A stretch of DNA of 6,266 nucleotides, taken from positions 1 through 6,266 of the forward strand of contig JADLEN010000172.1 in the NCBI GenBank assembly GCA_020846105.1. Direction: 5' to 3'. The position numbers and the translations under genes are program-made. The notes beneath the pieces are model-generated. The model ran no database searches. It was given only the letters and a program-made list of their open reading frames with translations, and was not told the DNA's origin. This DNA comes from Chitinophagaceae bacterium. Lineage in GTDB: Bacteria > Bacteroidota > Bacteroidia > Chitinophagales > Chitinophagaceae. Position 1 is the stretch's first letter, and every line of letters begins with the position of its first letter. Below, piece by piece: positions 1 to 5,536 of the stretch.

Positions 1-9
1 GGCACGCCC

Positions 10-56
10 AAAAAAAAAGAAAAAAGGCTAGGTACGCAGACTAGTGCTTGACTAGT
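10..56 (-). terminator. Possible weak terminator after purM and the sorting-tail remnant
   Basis: On the minus strand ACTAGT-CAAGC-ACTAGT (56 down to 40) can form a six-base-pair stem with a five-base loop, overlapping the stop codon of the remnant. A T-rich stretch interrupted by one C follows at 25 down to 10. The hairpin is AT-rich and its end lies 14 bases from the T run, so it is not a textbook intrinsic terminator. An alternative short stem using CTAG at 44-41 and 31-28 with a bulge sits closer to the T run. This is the only terminator-like structure in the window. Confidence 0.3.
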
Positions 57-154
57 TTTTGCACTCCGAGGTTTTGCTTGTCGCTAAAGACTTTGATAAA
101 ATAAACGCCACTAGGCAGGTTTGCAATTTTTTTGTGTGTGCAGGTTTGTTGTAT
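41..154 (-). pseudogene. Orphan C-terminal tail of a T9SS sorting domain (gene remnant)
   Basis: The 37 codons directly after the purM stop, in the same frame, end in a peptide that looks like the last strands of a type A T9SS C-terminal sorting domain: IANLPSGVYFIKV, then a polar turn, then VQKLVKH and a TAG stop at 41-43. From its SG to its end it has 23 residues, the same number as the tail of the M1 peptidase in this window (SGKYWLK to SLLKK), with seven identical positions including S, G, Y, K and the late V, L and K. The first nine or so codons after the purM stop (IQQTCTHKK) do not look like a sorting domain, and no start codon or upstream cargo domain exists. In the family such tails direct secreted proteins through the outer membrane; alone it cannot work as a secretion signal. 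I infer a leftover 3' end of a deleted or displaced T9SS cargo gene. Resemblance is seen in the sequence; the history is inference. Confidence 0.72.
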
Positions 155-1327
155 TTAATGGTAGGTAAAGATGCCTTTCTCCGACTCGATACGTACTTCT
201 TTTTTGTCGGCCTGCGCCACATAGCCTGATATTTGGGCATCGATGTTGAAGCCACGGGCTATGGCTATGATGCTTTGAGCAGTGGCATTGTCGGTATAGA
301 TTTCGAGGCGCTGCCCCATGTTGAATACTTGGTACATCTCTTGCCAGCTGGTGCCTGCAGCCTCTTGTATCATCGTGAATAATGGTGGTATGGGTAGCAG
401 GTTGTTTTTGACTACCTGTAGATTTTTGGGTAGGTAATGCAATATTTTACTTTGGCCGCCGCCGCTACAATGTATGATACCGTGTATGGCATCGAAATGT
501 TGTTGTAGTATCTGTAAGATTACAGGTGCGTAGGTGCGGGTGGGGGAGAGTATCATTTGCCCTACGTTGAGGCCTGTTTCGGTAGGGTCGGTAAGGCGGT
601 ATTTGCCGTTGTACACTACCTCGTCTGGTAGGTTGGGGTCTAGGCTTTCGGGGTATTGGGTTTTGTAAGATTTGTGCAGCATTTCGTGGCGGGCGCTGGT
701 AAGGCCGTTGCTACCCATGCCGCTGTTGTATTGGTCTTCGTAGGTGGCTTGGCCATAGCTAGCAAGCGATACGATAACGTCGCCATGGTCTAGTTTTTCG
801 GTGGTCACTAGCTTGTCTCGGCGCATACGGCAGCTCATGGTGCCATCTACTATCACGGTGCGCACTACGTCGCCTACATCGGCGGTTTCGCCACCCATGA
901 GGTGTACTTCTATGCCGTATTGTTTTAGTTTGTCAAAGTAGGCTTGTGTACCATTGATGAGTTCCGAGATTACCTCACCAGTAATTAAATTTTTGTTGCG
1001 CCCAATGGTAGAAGAATAGGTGAAAGGGCCTGTAGCACCTACACAGAGCATATCGTCTATGTTCATCACTATAGAGTCTATGGCTATGCCTTGCCATACA
1101 CTTAGGTCGCCAGTCTCGCGCCAGTATAGGTAGGCTAGCGAAGATTTGGTACCTGCACCATCGGCGTGCATGATATTGCAATACTCGGGGTCTTGGGCCC
1201 AATAGTCGGGGTATATTTTGCAAAATGCGTTAGGGAAAAGGCCTTTGTCGAGCGTTTTGATAGCTGCGTGCACGTCTTCTTTTTGTGCTGATACACCACG
1301 AAGGTTGTATCTGTTGTTGTCTGTCAT
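155..1327 (-). CDS. purM: Phosphoribosylformylglycinamidine cyclo-ligase (AIR synthase)
   Basis: PurM is the cytosolic, dimeric enzyme that uses ATP to close FGAM into aminoimidazole ribonucleotide in de novo purine synthesis. The 390-residue protein shows the family's landmarks in order (numbered from the start at 1327): the glycine-rich HADGAGTKS at 54-62, NIDDMLCVGA at 89-98, GGETADVGD at 145-153, SNGLTSAR at 206-213, SPTRTYAPV at 261-269, HCSGGG at 286-291 and VFNMGQRLEIY at 334-344. It is longer than the roughly 345-residue E. coli enzyme, which is normal for Bacteroidetes PurM. I chose the start at 1327 because MTDNNRYNLRGVSA matches the usual N-terminus and because an in-frame ATG at 1354 overlaps a -7 promoter-like element. 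The gene lies 52 bases behind the EnvC-like gene on the same strand and could be read from it or from its own promoter. No other purine gene is visible nearby. The reading frame is intact and ends normally before the orphan T9SS tail. Confidence 0.96.
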   Translation of the reverse strand: MTDNNRYNLRGVSAQKEDVHAAIKTLDKGLFPNAFCKIYPDYWAQDPEYCNIMHADGAGTKSSLAYLYWRETGDLSVWQGIAIDSIVMNIDDMLCVGATGPFTYSSTIGRNKNLITGEVISELINGTQAYFDKLKQYGIEVHLMGGETADVGDVVRTVIVDGTMSCRMRRDKLVTTEKLDHGDVIVSLASYGQATYEDQYNSGMGSNGLTSARHEMLHKSYKTQYPESLDPNLPDEVVYNGKYRLTDPTETGLNVGQMILSPTRTYAPVILQILQQHFDAIHGIIHCSGGGQSKILHYLPKNLQVVKNNLLPIPPLFTMIQEAAGTSWQEMYQVFNMGQRLEIYTDNATAQSIIAIARGFNIDAQISGYVAQADKKEVRIESEKGIFTYH

Positions 1328-1351
1328 TGAGTGCTGATTTTTTGCTGATTG

Positions 1352-1359
1352 CAAAATTA
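1352..1359 (-). promoter_or_regulatory. Bacteroidetes -7 element upstream of purM
   Basis: TAATTTTG on the minus strand is an exact match to the Bacteroidetes consensus TAnnTTTG, 24 bases before the purM start. I see no TTG at the expected -33 distance, so only half the promoter is supported. If used, the leader would be under about 20 bases, and the longer in-frame start at 1354 would not be transcribed. Confidence 0.4.
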
Positions 1360-1379
1360 ATTTTAAAAAATAATAGGGC

Positions 1380-2858
1380 TTACATTGGCGATATCCAGCC
1401 AGAGGGGTTCATTTTATCGGCGCCTCTCCATACCTGAAAGTTCATAACTGCTACACCGTCTTCGTTGTTGATAACAGTGCCTAAATTTTGTTTGGTGGCT
1501 ATGTTGTCGCCTTTTTTTACCGTTACATTGGTGAGGCCAGAATATACGGTATAGTACTTGCCATGATTGACGATAATGGTGCTGCCCACGCCTACCATGC
1601 TGAGTACGCTAGTGACATTGCCCTCGAATACGGCACGTGCTTTGGCACCTTGGCTGGTTTGGATGTCTATACCATTATTGTCTATTTCTACTTTGGTGGC
1701 CACGGCGTGCTTGTGCTTGCCAAAAGCGTCTACCACTACGCCATTGGCTACTGGCCAAGGCAGGCGGCCTCTATTTTCTTCGAATCCTTTGGATAATTCG
1801 GCAGACTCTGGTGTGGCAGTAGGTGCGTAAGTGCTTGTGTTTTTGCTAGTGTTGGTGGTAGGCGAGCGGTCTATGGTAGCCGCAACAGGGTTGTACGGCG
1901 CGGGCTTGCCAGCAGGCTTGGTAGCTGTGGGTTCGGGTGCGGGCTTGGTAGGAGTGGGGTTGTTGGGTACATTATATTTGGGTGTGCTGCCTGCAAGTGT
2001 TACCTTGTTTGCCCCAGAGCCATAGGTGTTTGCGTCGGCAGCAGCTGCAGCTTTGGCAGCGGCAAGTGCAGCGGCTTTGCGCTCTTCTTCGGCTCTTCTT
2101 CGGCGCTCTTCTTCCTCGGCTTTTTTGCGTGCTATTTCTATCTCTTTGCGTATGGCTTCGCTAATGGCATTGTCTAGTCTACGGGTTACTTTTCTTTTAT
2201 TCTCGATATCGCTTGTTAGTTCCTTTTCTCGGCCCTTAAGCTCTTCTACTACCTTGTTGGTTTCGCTACGCTCTTGTTGAAGTACTAGTTTTTGTTGCTC
2301 TTCTGCGGTTAATAATTGGCCTTTTTGGTTTTTGACAATGCTGAGTACGTTTATCTTTTGTTCTATTTTGTTTTGTGTTGTTTTAATAGCGTCTACCTGT
2401 CCTTTTCTAAAGTCACGGTATTTTTTCATGTATTTGAGGCGGCGCATAGCATCGGTAAAATCTTTTGCCGAAAAAATAAATGCTAGTGTATTATAAGAGC
2501 TTCTGTTGGCATAGGCATAGCGTACAGACTGCGCATAGCGTATTTGTTGGGTTTTAAGGTTGCTACGCAAATGTTCTACCTCGGTGGATGATGATCTAAT
2601 GTCATTATCCAAGTTGCTCATCTCGAGGTTGATGTTGCCTATCAATTTTTCGCGGCTGCGTAGCTTAGCTTGCAAAGCATTGAGCTGACTCATGGTTGCT
2701 TTTTTATCGCTCTTGGTAGCTTCTAATTGTGCTTGGGTTTCTTTCAACGATTCTACAATTTGTTGTCTTCTTTTTTCTAGGTCGCTGCGCGTTTGCTGCG
2801 CAGCTACTGCGAACGGTAATAAAAATATAAGTGATAAAAAGAAGCTGAATAAGCGCAT
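1380..2858 (-). CDS. EnvC-like murein hydrolase activator (coiled coil plus degenerate LytM/M23 domain)
   Basis: The protein has 492 residues. Residues 1-20 are a signal peptide (hydrophobic core FFLSLIFLLPFAV, likely cleavage after AVAA). About 22-118 and 155-250 are charged heptad-like coiled coils, separated by a conserved stretch around YANRSSYNTLAFIFSAKDF (residues 116-134). Then come a Glu/Arg/Ala-rich helix (about 240-276), a Pro/Thr/Ala linker (about 280-357) and a LytM/M23 domain from LPWPV (366) to the end. This order is that of EnvC, the periplasmic protein that activates cell-wall amidases during division. The zinc site looks lost: the His of HxGxD is Asn394 (NNGID, Asp398 kept), the His of the YxHL motif is Gly441 (YSGL), and the later His of HFE is Asn473 (NFQ). 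It is therefore probably a regulator, not an endopeptidase, as known for E. coli EnvC. The start at 2858 is preferred to 2891 because it begins the signal peptide and a -7-like element covers the longer start. Its amidase partner is not in the window. Confidence 0.88.
   Translation of the reverse strand: MRLFSFFLSLIFLLPFAVAAQQTRSDLEKRRQQIVESLKETQAQLEATKSDKKATMSQLNALQAKLRSREKLIGNINLEMSNLDNDIRSSSTEVEHLRSNLKTQQIRYAQSVRYAYANRSSYNTLAFIFSAKDFTDAMRRLKYMKKYRDFRKGQVDAIKTTQNKIEQKINVLSIVKNQKGQLLTAEEQQKLVLQQERSETNKVVEELKGREKELTSDIENKRKVTRRLDNAISEAIRKEIEIARKKAEEEERRRRAEEERKAAALAAAKAAAAADANTYGSGANKVTLAGSTPKYNVPNNPTPTKPAPEPTATKPAGKPAPYNPVAATIDRSPTTNTSKNTSTYAPTATPESAELSKGFEENRGRLPWPVANGVVVDAFGKHKHAVATKVEIDNNGIDIQTSQGAKARAVFEGNVTSVLSMVGVGSTIIVNHGKYYTVYSGLTNVTVKKGDNIATKQNLGTVINNEDGVAVMNFQVWRGADKMNPSGWISPM
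2081..2114 (-). repeat. Short imperfect tandem repeat inside the EnvC-like gene
   Basis: GCTCTTCTTC occurs three times on the plus strand, at 2081-2090, 2092-2101 and 2105-2114. On the coding strand it spells Glu, Arg and Ala codons of the charged helix before the proline-rich linker. Length variation between strains would be expected here, by slippage. Confidence 0.6.
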
Positions 2859-2988
2859 AGTAAACCCGTCTTGATTTTTGAATAGCAACAAAAATACTTA
2901 ATTATTGCCCAACATTTTTTTTGTAAAATTTATTTTAGTTTTCATTGGGTTTTATGGGCTAATTTTATTCCTCAATTTATACATTTTA
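2859..2988. promoter_or_regulatory. Divergent intergenic region between the EnvC-like and M1 peptidase genes
   Basis: This 130-base AT-rich region separates two genes transcribed away from each other and must hold promoters for both unless their transcription starts lie elsewhere. For the minus-strand gene there is an exact -7 match at 2889-2896. For the plus-strand gene only one-mismatch versions are visible (TAATTTTA at 2960-2967, TACATTTT at 2980-2987), without a well-spaced TTG. I see no palindromic operator or riboswitch-like structure. Confidence 0.5.
2889..2896 (-). promoter_or_regulatory. Bacteroidetes -7 element upstream of the EnvC-like gene
   Basis: TATTTTTG on the minus strand matches TAnnTTTG exactly, 30 bases before the ATG at 2858. 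The nearest upstream TTG on that strand (2912-2910) is only 13 bases away, shorter than the roughly 19-21 expected, so the -33 half is not supported. The element overlaps the alternative ATG at 2891, which favours the downstream start. Confidence 0.4.
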
Positions 2989-4971
2989 ATGAATAAAATT
3001 TTGCCAAACACATTCAGACAGTGCTTCTTATTTGTCGCAAGTTTTTTGAGCGTTATTTCAGGGTTTTCGCAAAGTAATGATTTGTATTGCAAGCAAGTAG
3101 ATGATATTGCAAGGCTGGAAATGCGTGCTGCCGAACGCAAAATGATGGCACAATATTTAAAAAAGACAGCAGCAGACCTTATCGATGTTGTATATTATCG
3201 ATGCGATTGGAATATTGACCCCGCTGTGGCGCAAATATCGGGAACAGTAACAAGCTATTTTACGGCAAAAAGTACTATTAATCAAATAACATTTGACCTT
3301 AAAAGCAATATGGTGGTAGATAAGGTTTTTCAAGGTGGTTGGGAGCTCAGCTTCACGCATGTGGATGATAAAATAACCATAAACTTGCCAGAAACCTTGA
3401 GGCCTACAATGCTAGACTCTGTAACTATTAAATATAGCGGCACGCCTATCAGCTCGGGTTTTGGCTCTTTTGTAAAAACCACACATGAAGGGGTTCCTGT
3501 AATTTGGACGCTTAGCGAGCCATATGGCGCCATGGATTGGTGGCCTTGCAAAAATGGCTTGGATGACAAAGTGGATTCTATAGACATTTATATTACCTGC
3601 CCCAAAGCATACAAAGGCATTTCTAATGGCATCAGGCAAAGTGAAACATTTTCGACCAATGGCACAGAAACAAGGACTACACATTGGAAACATAGGTACC
3701 CGATGGTGAGCTATTTGGTATGCTTGGCGGTAACCAACTATGTAGAGTTTAATGACTCCGTAAAGCTTGGGAATAAGCAATTGCCGATGCAAACATTTTG
3801 CTACCCAGAATCTTACGACTTGTTTAGAAATAATACCCAAAGCACTTTGGATGCAATGTTGCTTTTTCACTACACCTTTGGCGATTATCCTTTTATTAAA
3901 GAAAAATACGGACACACACAGTTTAGTTGGGGTGGCGGCGAAGAGCATCAGACCAACTCTTTTGTTATCAACCCAGGAGAGTCGTTATGCGCTCATGAGC
4001 TTGCCCACCAATGGTTTGGCGATAAAATAACCTGTGGTAGTTGGGTAGATATTTGGCTCAATGAAGGTTTTGCTACGCACTTAGCAAGTATGTTTATGGA
4101 GAATAAATATCCCGATAGTGCTACAGTATGGCGCAAAAACGAAATAAACCGTATAACAGACGACCCCACGGGCTCTGTAAAAGTAGACGACACTACGAAT
4201 GTGAATCGGATTTTCAGTTATAGACTTTCGTATCTCAAAGGCTCACATTTGCTATACATGCTCCGTTTCAAATTGGGGACAGAAATGTTTTTAAAAGCAG
4301 CTCGGGCATATCAAAACGATGAAGATGTGGCACATGGTTTTGCCAAAACTGCCGACCTTAAACGTGTATTTGAAAAGACAAGTGGGGTAGCGCTCGATTC
4401 TTTTTTAAGGCAATGGTACGAGGGGCAAGGCCACCCATCTTATGATGTGCAATGGTCGCAAATAGGCAATACTACTGTGCGCATCCAAATGAATCAAACT
4501 ACCTCGCACTCGTCGGTTCCGTTTTTCGAAATGCCTGTGGCTCTTAAATTTAAAAATGGGAGTCAAGAAAAAACAATTGTGGTAGATTGTAAGACAAACG
4601 GGCAAGTTTTCACAGAGCAAATAGGTTTCATTGCCGATACGGTATTAATAGATCCTGAGTTTTGGCTTATTTCTAGAAATAATAAAAGTACCAAGCAAGA
4701 TTTAGTAGCGCCCAATACACTTAACCTATTGGTATTCCCCAACCCTTTTGAAGCGTCGGTAACGGTGCAAATTCAAAATTTTAACTCACCTTTTGTAGAT
4801 GTAATAATTTACAACATGGTAGGGCAAACTGTTTTTGCCAAACAATACGATTTGTATCAGGGGCATGGCTATTTTCAGATACCAAGCAGTACCTGGGCAA
4901 GTGGCAAATATTGGCTAAAAACGATAAACCAAGACGGTACTGAAAATGTAATTTCTTTGCTCAAAAAATAG
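2989..4971 (+). CDS. Secreted M1-family zinc aminopeptidase with T9SS C-terminal sorting domain
   Basis: The 660-residue protein starts with a signal peptide (FLFVASFLSVISGFSQ, cleavage near residue 28). An N-terminal beta domain follows, containing DWWPCK at 183-188, typical of M1 enzymes. The catalytic domain has HELAHQWFG at 336-344 (zinc ligands His336 and His340, general base Glu337), the third ligand Glu359 in LNEGFATH exactly 18 residues after His340, and a likely catalytic Tyr415 in YLKG. The substrate N-terminus-binding GxMEN site reads GGGEEHQ at 315-321, so its Met is Glu318. There is no large C-terminal ERAP1-like domain; residues 577-660 are instead a type A sorting domain (FPNPF, later SGKYWLK, ending SLLKK). 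The family releases N-terminal amino acids from peptides; sorting-domain proteins cross the outer membrane by T9SS and are anchored or released. The start at 2989 is chosen because it begins the signal peptide; an upstream in-frame TTG at 2905 would add a 28-residue hydrophobic extension before it. Feeding on external peptides is an inference. Confidence 0.93.
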   Translation: MNKILPNTFRQCFLFVASFLSVISGFSQSNDLYCKQVDDIARLEMRAAERKMMAQYLKKTAADLIDVVYYRCDWNIDPAVAQISGTVTSYFTAKSTINQITFDLKSNMVVDKVFQGGWELSFTHVDDKITINLPETLRPTMLDSVTIKYSGTPISSGFGSFVKTTHEGVPVIWTLSEPYGAMDWWPCKNGLDDKVDSIDIYITCPKAYKGISNGIRQSETFSTNGTETRTTHWKHRYPMVSYLVCLAVTNYVEFNDSVKLGNKQLPMQTFCYPESYDLFRNNTQSTLDAMLLFHYTFGDYPFIKEKYGHTQFSWGGGEEHQTNSFVINPGESLCAHELAHQWFGDKITCGSWVDIWLNEGFATHLASMFMENKYPDSATVWRKNEINRITDDPTGSVKVDDTTNVNRIFSYRLSYLKGSHLLYMLRFKLGTEMFLKAARAYQNDEDVAHGFAKTADLKRVFEKTSGVALDSFLRQWYEGQGHPSYDVQWSQIGNTTVRIQMNQTTSHSSVPFFEMPVALKFKNGSQEKTIVVDCKTNGQVFTEQIGFIADTVLIDPEFWLISRNNKSTKQDLVAPNTLNLLVFPNPFEASVTVQIQNFNSPFVDVIIYNMVGQTVFAKQYDLYQGHGYFQIPSSTWASGKYWLKTINQDGTENVISLLKK

Positions 4972-5032
4972 TTTCCGAACATTAGCTATTTTGCAATAAT
5001 TTTTTATTTTTAAAACACAAAAACCATTTACA

Positions 5033-5473
5033 ATGACACAAGAACCATCATCAGTCTTCGACGATATTTTTAGCCACAATGCAAAAGCCCATTTGCTCGA
5101 AACTACACGTTGGACAAAGTTTTTGGCCATTCTTGCCATGATTTTTTTGACCTTGTTTTTTGTGGTTTTTATTGTGTTATTGTTCAATAGTAACTCACGG
5201 TCAATGTTATCGGTAGGTAATAATATGGCAGGTGCAGCTGGTGGAATGCTATTTTTGATACTACTTTTACTCTTGTATGTTTATCCTATTTGGATGTTGT
5301 TTCGTTTTTCTTCATTAATTAAATCTGGCCTATTGAATAATGATTTACAACAGTTGGAGCAAGGGTTTAAATGTCAGAAAAACATGTTTAAGTTTATGGG
5401 CATTTTTGCAATTGTTGGTCTTGCACTTTATGTGGTTGTTATTGCAATTACGGTGTTTGATGCGTTTGTTTAG
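5033..5473 (+). CDS. Small three-helix membrane protein, resembles DUF5362 type
   Basis: The 146-residue protein has no signal peptide and three strongly hydrophobic segments at about 30-51, 70-90 and 120-142. A soluble N-terminus ends in the amphipathic stretch LLETTRWTKFLAI leading into the first segment. The second segment runs into PIWMLFRFSSLIKSGL, followed by a polar loop with NNDLQQLEQGFKCQKNMFKFMGI. A W-x-KF-LAI entry, a P-x5-FSS turn and a short charged loop before the last helix are features I associate with DUF5362 proteins of Bacteroidetes, whose function is unknown; a profile search would decide this. It starts 61 bases after the M1 gene; the A-rich leader without Shine-Dalgarno is usual for the phylum. 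No exact -7 element lies in that gap, so readthrough from the peptidase gene is possible. No function can be assigned. Confidence 0.8.
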   Translation: MTQEPSSVFDDIFSHNAKAHLLETTRWTKFLAILAMIFLTLFFVVFIVLLFNSNSRSMLSVGNNMAGAAGGMLFLILLLLLYVYPIWMLFRFSSLIKSGLLNNDLQQLEQGFKCQKNMFKFMGIFAIVGLALYVVVIAITVFDAFV

Positions 5474-5521
5474 AAGTTAATAATAGCAAACAAACAAATG
5501 CTTTTTTACTAGGCTTGGCAA

Positions 5522-5529
5522 TATCTTTG
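5522..5529 (+). promoter_or_regulatory. Bacteroidetes -7 element upstream of the alpha/beta hydrolase gene
   Basis: TATCTTTG is an exact TAnnTTTG match ending seven bases before the ATG at 5537. No TTG stands at the expected -33 spacing; a run of T at 5502-5507 is the closest feature. If real, the transcript would begin almost at the start codon, giving a leaderless or nearly leaderless mRNA. Confidence 0.35.
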
Positions 5530-5536
5530 TGCCCTT

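Noticed and set aside
52..255. 67-codon minus-strand frame overlapping the purM 3' end
   Set aside because: It lies in another frame over purM and the orphan tail, its peptide resembles nothing, and the neighbouring frame encodes the recognisable sequences.
41..1327. Programmed readthrough producing PurM with a T9SS tail
   Set aside because: PurM is complete with a normal C-terminus, would lack a signal peptide needed for T9SS export, and no readthrough context is evident around the TAA.
1380..1730. Active M23 zinc endopeptidase
   Set aside because: The histidines expected in HxGxD, YxHL and HFE are Asn, Gly and Asn.
1488..2280. Several plus-strand open frames opposite the EnvC-like gene
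   Set aside because: They are low-complexity mirror images of the Ala/Glu/Pro-rich coding strand with no domain-like sequence.
2905..2988. TTG start giving the M1 peptidase 28 extra residues
   Set aside because: The extension would put a second hydrophobic stretch before a complete signal peptide; the ATG at 2989 gives a standard one.
3412..3948. 178-codon minus-strand frame inside the M1 peptidase gene
   Set aside because: It is antisense to conserved M1 catalytic sequence, shows no recognisable domain, and has no promoter-like element.
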